DNA of 64,000 nt from Candidatus Obscuribacterales bacterium (GCA_020050835.1 JAGVKB010000066.1:33791-97790); one strand, 5' to 3'. Shown: positions 43,319-52,521, counted from the stretch's first letter. Numbers and translations are program-made. The notes: generated by a model not told the origin, from the letters alone.

Positions 43319-44028
43319 CCGGAGAGAATAGACCGACAAAGATTGAAGCGAACCTAGCACTCAAGACCATTCTCGACGATTCCGAATGGATGTTCAAAAC
43401 CGGAGTCGGAGGCACTATCAATGCCATCTGCCTTGTGTTAAGCCTGGCCAGCACCTTTTGCCTGCCGGTGGTGGTGGCTTTGATGTCGCTAACAAACGGC
43501 TATGTGTTGAGAGTTGCCCGGGTTAAAGCCTCCGGACTGGAGAGCAAACTACCGGCTTGGAATGAGTGGCTGGACCTCATAATCTCCGGTCTTACCTGGC
43601 AAGCCATTCAATTCGGACTGTTTCTGGTGCCCTTGACTGCCGGCACCGTCTGCCTGCTGGTCGGTGCAGCCAGCGGAGCGATTAAGGTCAGCAGCCAGCT
43701 CTTCCTGCCGTGGGCGGTTACGGCCTTTCTGGCGACCTTTCTGTCCTGGTCGGCGATGAGTTTACTATCCCGATTCATGATGATCAATTTCGCGATAGAA
43801 GAACGCGTGCAATCCGGATTGGCAGTTGGTGCGACCTTGCGGAGAATCTGGAGCAATCCCGGCGATTTCCTGTCAGTCTGGCTGCTATCACTCGGGCTGC
43901 AGCTGGCCGCCTTGATTTTGCCGGCATTGACTGTGGTGGGAATCTTTCTTATCCCGTCGACCTTGTTCGTAGCCGAAATGCTGGGGGCATCCATCGCAGC
44001 TCAGGTTTGGACTGCTAACAAGCGATAG
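43315..44028 (+). CDS. DUF4013-like membrane protein
   Basis: 237 residues with about five hydrophobic segments. The arrangement NGYVLRVARV...LPAWNEWLDLIISGL followed by membrane helices is like DUF4013 proteins (found in many bacteria, function unknown). It overlaps surE by 4 bases and ends 13 bases before a convergent gene. There are no catalytic motifs. Confidence 0.65.
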   Translation: MTGENRPTKIEANLALKTILDDSEWMFKTGVGGTINAICLVLSLASTFCLPVVVALMSLTNGYVLRVARVKASGLESKLPAWNEWLDLIISGLTWQAIQFGLFLVPLTAGTVCLLVGAASGAIKVSSQLFLPWAVTAFLATFLSWSAMSLLSRFMMINFAIEERVQSGLAVGATLRRIWSNPGDFLSVWLLSLGLQLAALILPALTVVGIFLIPSTLFVAEMLGASIAAQVWTANKR

Positions 44029-44041
44029 AGCAAAACAAAAG

Positions 44042-44620
44042 TCAATTTGGGACGACAGTTTTTATCCGTCCATCCGGCATCAAGCGCAGATGCCTGATTG
44101 AGCGAGTTATGTAAGGCGGCCCAGCCGGGGTGGCCACTGGTGCAGAGTTGAGCTGCTGCTCCAAACTCACGAGCCACTGCCCGCATTGGCTCAAGTTGAC
44201 GGCGGCTTTACGCATCAACTTGCGGGCAGTCTCGCAGCCGAGATCGGCCGCCTCTTGCACCGAGGGAGGTACCAGCCTTCCGGCCGCCGCCAGAGCATGG
44301 GCATCCATCAAAGCTTGCAGGCCGGATTCAGGATTGGCAGCGCTGCCGTTAGCGACAGCCTTCAATTTGACTGAGGTGGCGGCTTTTCGGGCGCTGGCCG
44401 GGCGACTGACGCCGGTCACACTGGCAATCTGCTTGCTATTGACGGGGGCAGCTTTATCAGACGCCGCACTCAACTCCCCTGCAAATAGCGGCGAAATAAA
44501 TGTCGTTGAAATAGTGAAAATGGTTGCAAACAACCAGCCGTTTTCTTGGAGCCGCCTTGCCAAGTTAGAGCCTCCAGCCGTTATCAGTCGGGTCCGGCAA
44601 ATTATCTCATGCCCGGCCAT
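44042..44620 (-). CDS. Hypothetical exported protein
   Basis: About 192 residues from the ATG at 44620; the frame is open to 44707. A hydrophobic segment (GWLFATIFTISTTFISPLFAG) at about residues 27-47 may be a signal peptide or anchor. The rest is Ala-rich and ends with LRLMPDGRIKTVVPN, a strand pair of the kind seen at the end of TonB_C or secretin-like small domains. It has no known family. Two cysteines (LGCETARK, LSQCGQW) could form a disulfide. Confidence 0.5.
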   Translation of the reverse strand: MAGHEIICRTRLITAGGSNLARRLQENGWLFATIFTISTTFISPLFAGELSAASDKAAPVNSKQIASVTGVSRPASARKAATSVKLKAVANGSAANPESGLQALMDAHALAAAGRLVPPSVQEAADLGCETARKLMRKAAVNLSQCGQWLVSLEQQLNSAPVATPAGPPYITRSIRHLRLMPDGRIKTVVPN

Positions 44621-44688
44621 GGTTACCAAGCAGCTCGGAATTATATCTTGATAACTACGTACAACCCGGCTAGTGCAGTGCGGCTGCT

Positions 44689-44703
44689 GTGATAAAATCA
44701 CAT
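44689..44703. promoter_or_regulatory. Palindromic operator candidate
   Basis: TGTGAT-AAA-ATCACA is a perfect palindrome resembling a CRP/FNR-family site (TGTGA-N6-TCACA), but with five bases between the TGTGA and TCACA halves. It sits just upstream of the leader hairpins, where a promoter is expected. Confidence 0.35.
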
Positions 44704-44710
44704 TCATGGT

Positions 44711-44732
44711 GTCTGACTATTCTGTCAGACAA
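44711..44732 (+). promoter_or_regulatory. Leader hairpin
   Basis: TGTCTGAC and GTCAGACA form a perfect 8-bp stem with loop TATTCT. It lies upstream of the terminator in the same leader and may be part of a folding switch. Confidence 0.4.
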
Positions 44733-44844
44733 TCGTGCTTTATGGACGACCCGCAGAGTACAAGCGAATTCTCGAATTCTGACGACCCTCCTCAATGGCG
44801 GCGGTCTCGTATTTTATTGCGTTTTTCCTTTAAAACTTTCATTG

Positions 44845-44876
44845 CGGCTCAGGCTTTTGCCCAGGAGCCGTTTTTT
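44845..44876 (+). terminator. Intrinsic terminator in leader
   Basis: CGGCTC / GAGCCG outer stem with an inner GGC / GCC, followed immediately by six T residues. It points in the direction of the CNNM gene and lies 82 bases before its ATG, with no upstream plus-strand gene. It therefore ends a small RNA or controls the downstream operon by premature termination. Confidence 0.7.
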
Positions 44877-44957
44877 GGTGCCCGCCTGTAATCCCTTCAG
44901 CCTAAGGAGAGCGGCATCGCAAGATGCAGCGCTTTAACGAACATTCTCGAGTTTTTC

Positions 44958-46367
44958 ATGCTTCCGGTCCTGATCTTCTTCAATGCCTTCTTCGTGGCTT
45001 CGGAGATGGCTTTAGCGCGGATTAGACGCACCCGGATCAACCAGTTAGCCGAAGAAGGAAGCAAAACGGCCGTTTTGGTTCAACAGCACCTGACTTCGCC
45101 TGACCGTTTCATCTCAGCCTGCCAGTTGGGAATTACCTTCGCCACCCTGGCCTTGGGAGCCATCGGTGAGAACGCTTTCGCAGAGGACCTCGTACACCTT
45201 GTCTCACAGTCTGGAGTTCCGGACAGCCGCGCGGTCACTTCGGCCGTGCATGTCGCCTGCTATTTCGTCGCTTTCTCGGTGACAGCTTTCTTGCAGACTA
45301 TTTTCGGCGAACTCATTCCCAAAACTTGGACTTTCCAGAGAGCTGAAACCGTAATGATGGCCATCATCTGGCCGATGGAAGCCTGGTGCTGGTTGACGTC
45401 GCCAGCGCTGGTCATGCTCAACAAAGTGACCAGCTTAATCTTAAAAGCGATCAGCGTCGAGGACCCTCCCAGTCACCACTTCGTTCATACGGAAGAGGAG
45501 CTGAAAATGCTTGTTTCAGCCAGCCATGAAGAAGGTATGCTCGAAGAAGAGGAGGAAGAGATGCTTCATTCCGTCTTCGATTTCTCAGAAACGCATGCCA
45601 GCGAGGTTATGACACCGCGAAACGACATGATTTGCATCAGCGCCGATAGCACCATCAAGGAGTTCGTCGAGCTGGCCTTGAAGCATGGGCTCTCCCGTCT
45701 GCCGGTCTATGAAAAGGAGATGGACAGTATTTTCGGCGCCATTCACATTCGCGACGGCTTGCGCGCTTATATTGAACATAAAGAACATCTGTCGGTGCGA
45801 GATCTCGCGCGCAATGTTCTAATCGTTCCTGAAAACAAGCCGGTCGGCGATTTGTTGACTGAGTTCAAGAAAACCAAAACGCATATGGCGATTATCGTTG
45901 ACGAGTACGGGAGTGCCCGGGGACTGCTCACAATCGAAGACCTTCTGGAAGAGTTGGTCGGTGAAATCGCCGACGAGCACGAGATAGTCCAGGTGATGAT
46001 CGAACCGCAAGCAGACGGCACTCACCTGGTTGATGCCAAACTCTCCTTGTATGATGCCAATCAAGAGCTCGGTCTGCAGATTGTCGATGAAGAGTTCAAT
46101 ACCTTAGGCGGGCACGTTTTCGGACTGCTCGGTCGCGAGCCTCAAGCCGGCGACGAAGTAGCCAAAGACGGCTACACATTGAGGATTGAAGAGGCCGACA
46201 AACATCGAATCATCAAGCTGAGAGTAATTCGCAATGCTCCCGAGCCGCAAGAAGCCGAAGCGACCGTGCCTGCCACTAAATCCGATGGCGACAGAAGCGC
46301 CAATAAATCGAATGGAGACAAGAGCACATCAGAAGTCAATCCCAAGTCGCTTGAACATACTAAGTAA
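44958..46367 (+). CDS. CNNM/CorC-type hemolysin-family membrane protein
   Basis: 469 residues. A DUF21/CNNM transmembrane domain (FNAFFVASEMALARIRRTRINQLAEEGSKTA) is followed by a CBS pair (EVMTPRNDMICI, LSRLPVYEKEMDSIFGAIHIRDG, LLTEFKKTKTHMAIIVDEYGSARGLLTIEDLLEELVGEI) and a C-terminal CorC_HlyC domain. Such proteins take part in Mg2+ or Co2+ efflux or homeostasis. The tail is Lys/Ser/Asn-rich. The ATG at 44958 lacks a ribosome site; the frame is open upstream to 44892, and TAAGGAG lies 6 bases before an ATC at 44916, so the real start may be upstream. First gene of an operon with rsmA-ispE-nth. Confidence 0.85.
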   Translation: MLPVLIFFNAFFVASEMALARIRRTRINQLAEEGSKTAVLVQQHLTSPDRFISACQLGITFATLALGAIGENAFAEDLVHLVSQSGVPDSRAVTSAVHVACYFVAFSVTAFLQTIFGELIPKTWTFQRAETVMMAIIWPMEAWCWLTSPALVMLNKVTSLILKAISVEDPPSHHFVHTEEELKMLVSASHEEGMLEEEEEEMLHSVFDFSETHASEVMTPRNDMICISADSTIKEFVELALKHGLSRLPVYEKEMDSIFGAIHIRDGLRAYIEHKEHLSVRDLARNVLIVPENKPVGDLLTEFKKTKTHMAIIVDEYGSARGLLTIEDLLEELVGEIADEHEIVQVMIEPQADGTHLVDAKLSLYDANQELGLQIVDEEFNTLGGHVFGLLGREPQAGDEVAKDGYTLRIEEADKHRIIKLRVIRNAPEPQEAEATVPATKSDGDRSANKSNGDKSTSEVNPKSLEHTK

Positions 46368-46384
46368 AGGCTCTTAACCCAAAA

Positions 46385-47302
46385 ATGGCTCAGATTTACA
46401 ACAGCTCATCGGTAAACGCTCCGAGCCAGTTAGACCTGGAACGGTGCGCCAAGCGATTTCACACCAAGAAGCATCTCGGCCAAAACTTCCTGATTGACCC
46501 GCAACAACTCGATCGAATTGCTGCCGCCCTCAACCTGTCGGGCCAGGACAACGTGCTGGAAATCGGTCCTGGTCTTGGCTTTCTCACTCATTACCTGGCG
46601 GCATCCGGCGCCAACGTAACGGCCGTCGAGCTGGATAGAAGCGCTGTCTGCCAACTGAATGAGCGCAAGTTGAGCAATCTGACGGTCGTGCACGCAGACT
46701 TTCTGAGCTACGACTTGACGGAATTGACCGGAAGGTTGAGCGATGGGCTCAAACTAAAAGTAGCGGGCAATGTCCCCTATCAAATTACTTCGAAAATACT
46801 GGCCCGCTTGTTCGGTGAGCTTGATTGCCCGTCTCCCTGGTTCCAAGCGCTGGATCAGATCGTAATGACGGTGCAGTTGGAGGTTGCCAGGCGATTTATT
46901 GCAACGCCCGGCAACGGAGACTACAGCCAGATTACCCTCCTGACCCAATACTTCAGCGAACCGGTGCTTTTAGAAATGGTGCCTGCAGCCAGATTTTATC
47001 CGGTGCCAAAAGTAGACTCGGCGGTGGTTATGTTTACACCACGCGCTCGGCCGCCGATCGATTGTCGAAACATGCGCCTGTTGCGCCAGATAGTCCAGGC
47101 CGGGTTCCGGCAACGACGCAAGATGTTGAAGAACAATCTCGCCTTTTTGTCGCTTTCGCCACCGGCTCTAAATTCAATTTTCAAGACGCTTAACTTCGAT
47201 CCGCAGATTCGGGCAGAAAAACTCTCAATCCAACAATTCGCCCTTCTGACCGACGCCATAGACGAGCTAACAAGCAGGGATTCGAATTCAATCAATGCAT
47301 AA
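46385..47302 (+). CDS. rsmA: 16S rRNA (adenine1518/1519-N6)-dimethyltransferase
   Basis: RsmA/KsgA dimethylates two adjacent adenines of helix 45 late in small-subunit assembly. The protein has HTKKHLGQNFLID, the SAM-binding VLEIGPGLGFLT, the VELDRS acidic motif and the catalytic NVPYQITS (NxPY). 305 residues, slightly longer than usual due to an N-terminal extension. It follows the CNNM gene by 17 bases and overlaps ispE by 8 bases. Confidence 0.95.
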   Translation: MAQIYNSSSVNAPSQLDLERCAKRFHTKKHLGQNFLIDPQQLDRIAAALNLSGQDNVLEIGPGLGFLTHYLAASGANVTAVELDRSAVCQLNERKLSNLTVVHADFLSYDLTELTGRLSDGLKLKVAGNVPYQITSKILARLFGELDCPSPWFQALDQIVMTVQLEVARRFIATPGNGDYSQITLLTQYFSEPVLLEMVPAARFYPVPKVDSAVVMFTPRARPPIDCRNMRLLRQIVQAGFRQRRKMLKNNLAFLSLSPPALNSIFKTLNFDPQIRAEKLSIQQFALLTDAIDELTSRDSNSINA

Positions 47303-48257
47303 AATCATTGCTCGAGCCCCGGCGAAACTCAATTTGACTTTTGATATCGTCGGAACGCTGCTGAACGGCTACCACGAAGTTGCCACGCTCTATCAGGCGC
47401 TCGACCTCGAAGATGAGCTTACCTTCGAGATCGAACCTGCCAGCACCACCAGCATCGAGATCATCGCCGCGGGCCACGAGGTTGTCCCTGACTTTCCAGC
47501 CGACGAATCAAACTTGATCTCAAAGTCAATCGAGTATTTTTTGTCCTCGCTTCCCGGTAATCCGGCGGTCAAAATCAAGGCGCAGGTTGAAAAAAACATT
47601 CCAATCGCCGCCGGAATGGGCGGTGGCAGCAGCGATGCCGCCGCCACCCTGGTCGCTCTTAACCTGTTTTTCGGACACCCGTTCGGCAAGGAAGAGCTGC
47701 TGGCACTGTCTAGCAAGTTGGGAGCAGACGTGCCCTTTTGCCTGGAAGGCGGCACTTGCATCGGACGCGGGCGCGGTGATGATTTGACGCAGATACGCCC
47801 TGCTGCCGGTCTGTCTTTCTTGCTGGTGAAGCCGAACAGTCTTTCAATCTCAACACCCTGGGCCTACAGTGCTTTCGACGAGTTTACCGGTATCGGCGAG
47901 CACCCCGATTTAGCAGCGGCTGTCGAGGCGCTCACATCCGGCGATCGCCAACGCATGGCAGACAGCTTCGGCAACGCCTTCGAACCGCTTATTTTCACCA
48001 GATTTCCCGCACTGCACTCATTGCAGAAGCTGCTCTTGGAGCTGGGCGCCTGGTGCGCACATCTAACCGGTAAGGGTCCAACCTTCTATGCGCTCGTGGA
48101 GAATCGCGAAATGGCGTGCCGATTGCGCGAACAACTATTGGAGAAGTACATACAAGAACAGGGAGCAGGCAGAGCGCAAACGCTCAATTGCCTGGTTGCC
48201 GAATCAGTGCAATATGGTGCACGATTGACCGGAGAGAGAATCGTAAATGCCTGCTAA
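47295..48257 (+). CDS. ispE: 4-diphosphocytidyl-2-C-methyl-D-erythritol kinase
   Basis: Fourth enzyme of the MEP isoprenoid pathway; phosphorylates the 2-hydroxyl of CDP-methylerythritol. The GHMP-kinase fold is clear: APAKLNLTFDIVGTLLNGYHEV at the N-terminus, the ATP loop IPIAAGMGGGSSDAAA, GADVPFCLEGGTCIGRGRG, and LTGKGPTFYAL late. 320 residues. It overlaps rsmA (8 bases) and nth (11 bases). The rsmA-ispE order is common in bacteria. Confidence 0.95.
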   Translation: MHKIIARAPAKLNLTFDIVGTLLNGYHEVATLYQALDLEDELTFEIEPASTTSIEIIAAGHEVVPDFPADESNLISKSIEYFLSSLPGNPAVKIKAQVEKNIPIAAGMGGGSSDAAATLVALNLFFGHPFGKEELLALSSKLGADVPFCLEGGTCIGRGRGDDLTQIRPAAGLSFLLVKPNSLSISTPWAYSAFDEFTGIGEHPDLAAAVEALTSGDRQRMADSFGNAFEPLIFTRFPALHSLQKLLLELGAWCAHLTGKGPTFYALVENREMACRLREQLLEKYIQEQGAGRAQTLNCLVAESVQYGARLTGERIVNAC

Positions 48258-48990
48258 ACCGAAGAGCGGAGAGCTTGCGCAAGCGCGCAGCAAGACGGCA
48301 CAAGCTCGGACAGCAAAAGCCGGCGGAAGTAAAAGGGCAGCGGCCGTCAAGCGCGTCAGCAAAGGGACCGCCTCGGCGATCTTAGATATTCTCTGCCGCA
48401 CTTATCCGGATGCGGATTGTGAATTGACGTTCGCCAGCGACTTTCAACTGCTGATTGCGGTCATCTTGTCTGCCCAATGCACCGATGTGACGGTAAACAA
48501 GGTAACACCTTACCTGTTCAAGCGATTTCCGACTGCAAAAAAGCTCGCTGAAGCACCACTGGCTGAGATCAAGGAGATCATCAAGCCGACCGGCTTTTTC
48601 AACACAAAAGCCGCCAACATTCAAGCTTGCGCTCAGGCGCTCGTAACTGAGTTCGGCGGCACAGTGCCAGCCACGCTTGCAGAGCTCACGAAGTTGCCTG
48701 GAGTAGGACGCAAGACGGCCAATGTCGTACTCGGTGTGGTGCACAAGATACCGGGCTGGACGGTCGATACTCACGTGCAACGCCTGTCAAAGCGCCTGGG
48801 ATTTACCGAGAATGCCTGCCCTCACAAAATTGAACAAGACCTTGAGGACATCTTCCCGCAACAAGACTGGTCGAAGCTGTCAATCACAATCATCTGGCAC
48901 GGCCGTCGCTGCTGCTACGCCCGCCGCCCCAATTGCGCCGCCTGTCCGGTCAATCAGCTTTGCCCTGCCAGCACGGTTAAGGCTTTCTAG
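48247..48990 (+). CDS. nth: Endonuclease III
   Basis: DNA glycosylase/AP lyase for oxidised pyrimidines. It has the helix-hairpin-helix LPGVGRKTANVVLG with catalytic Lys, the conserved Asp in VDTHVQRLSKRLG, and the iron-sulfur cluster spacing C-x6-C-x2-C-x5-C (CYARRPNCAACPVNQLC). The 247 residues include a basic N-terminal extension of about 38 residues rich in Lys and Ala. The start overlaps ispE by 11 bases. The terminator at 48974 overlaps its stop. Confidence 0.95.
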   Translation: MPAKPKSGELAQARSKTAQARTAKAGGSKRAAAVKRVSKGTASAILDILCRTYPDADCELTFASDFQLLIAVILSAQCTDVTVNKVTPYLFKRFPTAKKLAEAPLAEIKEIIKPTGFFNTKAANIQACAQALVTEFGGTVPATLAELTKLPGVGRKTANVVLGVVHKIPGWTVDTHVQRLSKRLGFTENACPHKIEQDLEDIFPQQDWSKLSITIIWHGRRCCYARRPNCAACPVNQLCPASTVKAF

Positions 48991-49014
48991 CTGCCAGCCA
49001 GAAAGCCTTAACCG
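48974..49014 (+). terminator. Strong hairpin at end of nth operon
   Basis: CGGTTAAGGCTTTCT (48974-48988) and AGAAAGCCTTAACCG (49000-49014) are a perfect 15-bp stem overlapping the nth stop codon, followed by CTCTCTGTTTC. It probably ends the CNNM-rsmA-ispE-nth transcript. Confidence 0.65.
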
Positions 49015-49184
49015 CTCTCTGTTTCAACGCAACGCGAAACTCAGAAGGGCGGCAAGAAGAATCAGCAAAAGCGCATAGCCTTTCCCGCTGTTGGCAAGCG
49101 TCGCATATTGCCAAGTCGCAAGCGGTAAGCTATGTTTCAATCAGCTATTTCTGGTCAGAGTCTATCCCTGGAAAGCAGGATCAA

Positions 49185-52100
49185 ATGGTGGCAGAGCTGG
49201 AGCAGACAAGAGCCAATCCTCTTGCCGACCTAACCTTTCGCTATCCGCTTCGCAAGTATCAAAAGGAGATCCTTGAGCTTGTCAACATAAAGCTCGAGCG
49301 AGGCGAGCGCAAACTGCATATAGTGGCGCCGCCTGGAGCAGGCAAAACGATCATGGGACTGCAGATTATCAGTCAACTGAAATGCAACAGCCTGATTCTC
49401 TGCCCCAACACCACAATTCAGTCCCAATGGGGGCAAAAATTCGATTTATTCCTGCCACCGGGCTTGGAAGGATTGGCTCAAAACGAGTTCATCGGCACTC
49501 ATGAAGATCGCCCGCTCAAGCCGATTACGCTCCTTACCTACCAAGTGCTGTCCACCCCGGGGCGAGAGCAAGAATACCTGGAAAGACTCGCTCACCAATC
49601 CTGGGTAGACGAAATAGTAAAGAGCATGTCAGTCAGCGCCGGCGAGGCCGAGTTGCGCATATTGGAGTTAATGCAGAACAACCCGAAGGCTCGCCAGAAA
49701 GAGATCTCCCGGCACGTCAGCAGGCTGCGTCGCAAATTGACCGAGGTGATGGACCTTAAAGACGTTCTGCACGGCAACGCGCTCGAGCTTCTGCAAGCAC
49801 TGCGGCGCCAGAAGTTTCAACTGGTGCTGTTCGACGAGTGCCACCACTTGACTGACTATTGGGCAGCCGTTATGCACCACCTGCTCAAGCGACTCGACAA
49901 TCCGGTGGTCATCGGTCTTACCGGCACCCCGCCCGAAGGCAAAACCGCATCGCAGGAGACTCGTTATCTACAACTGGTAGGCGAGATCGACTACCAGGTA
50001 CCGACCCCAGCGCTGGTGCGCGAAGGCGGGCTCTCCCCCTTTCAAGACCTCGTCTACTTTACCGAGCCAACCACAGGCGAAATGGACTTCCTGGAGCGGC
50101 AACACGAACAGTTTCACGAGTTGATTGAGGAGCTAACCAAGCCGACAGCCGGCGCGGTTCCGACCGGCGATGGTCAGTTCGACGAGGCGACTGCCGGCTC
50201 TATATCAGAGGCGGCAGCACCGCCCGAACAAACGCCAGGTCATGGTCCCTTGACCAGCTGGGTACTCAAACGCACGGCAGCGCTCGAGAAGGATGACTGG
50301 AGCAGTTTTCAGGAAAAGAGACCGGAAGCAGCAGCGGCCGTCACCCGCTTCCTTTGGAAGATGAAGCTGCCGATTCCGCATCAGACAGAGCTCTCCGACT
50401 CACTCCGGCAGGCACCATTCCTGGCGGACTGGATGATTCTTCTGGAGGATTTTGCGCTCAATTATCTCAAAACAAGCGCGAAGTCAGAAGATCACAAACT
50501 CTATGCTCATACCAAAGACGCAGTGCGTAAGCTGGGATATGGTCTGACTGAGCAGGGAATCCGCCGCCAGGCTTCTCCGGTCGACAGAGTGCTCGCCTAC
50601 AGCAAGAGTAAACCACTGGCGGTGGCACAGATCCTGCAACTAGAGTACAAAAATTTGCAAGACCGCCTGAGAGCAGTAGTCGTGACCGACTTCGAGCAGA
50701 TGTCTGCGACAACAGTCAAAGCGCTGAAGGGGGTTTTGAACGAGGAGTCTGGCGGAGCCAAGGCTGTTTTGCGAGAGCTGCTGAACAAAGATATCAGCCA
50801 GTACGTAAACCCGGCGCTTGTCACCGGCTCGCTTTTGGTCGTGGACCGGCGCGTGACGGACCAGTTTGTCGAGGCGGCCAGAGAGTATCTCCGGCGCGAA
50901 GGTTACGATTTCGAGCTGTTGGTCCGCAACGAAGAGAACGCGCTCTACAGCGAAATTACCGCCGGCTCTTCGAACTGGGAGACCAGGCTGTATGTAGGTC
51001 TGGCCACCGAGCTGTTCGAACGAGGGATAGTAAAATGCCTGGTCGGCACGCGCGGCATTTTCGGCGAAGGTTGGGACAGTCAGTCTCTCAACACGCTGAT
51101 TGACCTGACTACTACCACCTCGCCTGTCTCGGTCAAACAACTGCGCGGCCGGTCGATTCGAATCAATACTAGCGATCCGCTCGCTGCACGAAAGGTAGCC
51201 AACAACTGGGATGTAGTCTGCATCGCCCCTGCGCTTGAAAAAGGACTCAACGACTACGACCGATTCGCTCGCAAGCATACCGGTTACTTTGGCATCTCTG
51301 ACGACGGACAGATCGAATCCGGCGTCGGGCATGTTCATCCCTCCTTTTCAGAGCTGACACCAGCGGAAGTGTTCGCGTCTTCGCAACAGTTCAACTCCGA
51401 AATGCTAGAACGCGCGTTGGCGCGCGAGAATGTCTACGAGCTGTGGAAGGTCGGGCAACCTTATGGCAACCGGGAATTGGGCTGCGTCGAGGTATCGGGG
51501 CTGAGAAAGATTGCCCTGACGCCACCGCATATCAGGCGCAATCTTAAGTACAAGCCCCACGCCAGACAGCTCAGGTCGGCATTGAACGGCATCTGGTGGG
51601 AGTTTGCCGGACTGGGATGTCTCGCATCTTCGGCTCTGGCCTACTTCCTGACCGCTTGGGGCGTAACCGCCTTTGCGGCGCTGCTACCACTGGCGGTAGC
51701 GCTCGAGCTGGGCAGGCGGAAGCACAAGGCGCTCTACGGCAAGCTCCAGTCCGAGATTTGCCAACCGAACACGCAAGAGTCATCTTTGAGCGATATCGGA
51801 ATCGCCCTGGTCTCAACTCTCAAAGAGCTAAAGCTTCTTCCTCGTACGGTAGGTAATGGCGATGTACGCGCCTCAATTCGAGCGGACGGCTCTTACCGCA
51901 TCTTTCTCGATAATGTCGAGCCGGAGCATTCAAGACTGTTCGCTAATACTTTCAAGGAGGTAATGGCTCCTGTCAGCAACCAACCGTACCTGATCCCCAA
52001 GTATGAATACAGCTTTCCAAAGCCGCGCAAGAAGGGCGAAACAAATGAAGAGGCATTTTTTAAGGCATATCTAAGAGGGCGAGCCGAACCGAGAATTGGC

Positions 52101-52280
52101 AGCTATCACGCGCTGCCCAAGATCATCGCGCGCTCGGAGAAGGGGCGCGAAAGCTTTCAAGAATCCTGGAACAAGTATGTCAGTCCCGGCTTCGTGATTG
52201 CCACAGAGAAGAAGCCAGAGTTGTTGGACAAGTATTTTGGAGTCGGGCCGAGCCTGTCGCAACGATTGCTTTGGACCTGA
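49185..52280 (+). CDS. Large SF2 DEAD/DEAH-type helicase with predicted membrane segments
   Basis: 1031 residues. The ATPase lobe has Walker A APPGAGKT (about residues 48-55), DECHH (about 215-219) and GLTGTPP (motif III). The second lobe has RGIFGEGWD (about 622) and QLRGRSIRI (about 651, motif VI). A helical insert lies between, with a variable Pro/Ala-rich loop. After the helicase, residues about 805-845 hold two hydrophobic segments (GLGCLASSALAYFLTAWGV, AFAALLPLAVALEL) and then a 190-residue basic domain. A membrane hairpin in an SF2 helicase is unusual. It sits alone between nth and a small minus-strand gene. Start ATG has AGGA upstream. It could belong to DNA repair, uptake or defence. 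Confidence 0.8.
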   Translation: MVAELEQTRANPLADLTFRYPLRKYQKEILELVNIKLERGERKLHIVAPPGAGKTIMGLQIISQLKCNSLILCPNTTIQSQWGQKFDLFLPPGLEGLAQNEFIGTHEDRPLKPITLLTYQVLSTPGREQEYLERLAHQSWVDEIVKSMSVSAGEAELRILELMQNNPKARQKEISRHVSRLRRKLTEVMDLKDVLHGNALELLQALRRQKFQLVLFDECHHLTDYWAAVMHHLLKRLDNPVVIGLTGTPPEGKTASQETRYLQLVGEIDYQVPTPALVREGGLSPFQDLVYFTEPTTGEMDFLERQHEQFHELIEELTKPTAGAVPTGDGQFDEATAGSISEAAAPPEQTPGHGPLTSWVLKRTAALEKDDWSSFQEKRPEAAAAVTRFLWKMKLPIPHQTELSDSLRQAPFLADWMILLEDFALNYLKTSAKSEDHKLYAHTKDAVRKLGYGLTEQGIRRQASPVDRVLAYSKSKPLAVAQILQLEYKNLQDRLRAVVVTDFEQMSATTVKALKGVLNEESGGAKAVLRELLNKDISQYVNPALVTGSLLVVDRRVTDQFVEAAREYLRREGYDFELLVRNEENALYSEITAGSSNWETRLYVGLATELFERGIVKCLVGTRGIFGEGWDSQSLNTLIDLTTTTSPVSVKQLRGRSIRINTSDPLAARKVANNWDVVCIAPALEKGLNDYDRFARKHTGYFGISDDGQIESGVGHVHPSFSELTPAEVFASSQQFNSEMLERALARENVYELWKVGQPYGNRELGCVEVSGLRKIALTPPHIRRNLKYKPHARQLRSALNGIWWEFAGLGCLASSALAYFLTAWGVTAFAALLPLAVALELGRRKHKALYGKLQSEICQPNTQESSLSDIGIALVSTLKELKLLPRTVGNGDVRASIRADGSYRIFLDNVEPEHSRLFANTFKEVMAPVSNQPYLIPKYEYSFPKPRKKGETNEEAFFKAYLRGRAEPRIGSYHALPKIIARSEKGRESFQESWNKYVSPGFVIATEKKPELLDKYFGVGPSLSQRLLWT

Positions 52281-52293
52281 CAAATGTCTTGGT

Positions 52294-52521
52294 CTAAATC
52301 TTCATCTCGGCTCTCATCAAGAGACCGGAAAGAATCTCCAAAGCCTTGTCGTCCAGCTGATTGCTCTCTAAAGCCTGGCGAATCAGCTCTCTTTCGGCAG
52401 AATCAATCTGCCCGTCAGCCACAACCAGCTCATGAATGACTCGGGCCTCGTATTTCGAGACCTTGTTGTCATCATCGAGACATTGCCGGAGCGCTTCTTC
52501 CAGTGTCAACTTTGCAGTCAC
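52294..52521 (-). CDS. Small TerB-like helical protein
   Basis: 75 residues from a GTG with GGAGG upstream. It is acidic and all helical (LEEALRQCLDDDNKVSKYEARVIHELVVADGQIDSAERELI). The ADGQIDSAERE segment resembles the acidic loop of TerB/DjlA-like domains, which bind metals. It is divergent from the rhodanese gene. Function unknown. Confidence 0.55.
   Translation of the reverse strand: MTAKLTLEEALRQCLDDDNKVSKYEARVIHELVVADGQIDSAERELIRQALESNQLDDKALEILSGLLMRAEMKI

Larger units (their letters stand above)
44621..44957. other. Leader region of the CNNM gene
   Basis: No convincing ORF. The stretch holds, in order, a 15-bp palindrome (44689-44703), a hairpin (44711-44732) and a strong terminator (44845-44876), each listed separately. 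A clear TAAGGAG at 44903-44909 lies before the CNNM gene but is not well placed for the ATG at 44958. Confidence 0.5.

Noticed and set aside
44673..44891. 72-residue plus-strand ORF
   Set aside because: Its 3' part is the terminator hairpin with its T run; no ribosome site. Better explained as leader RNA.
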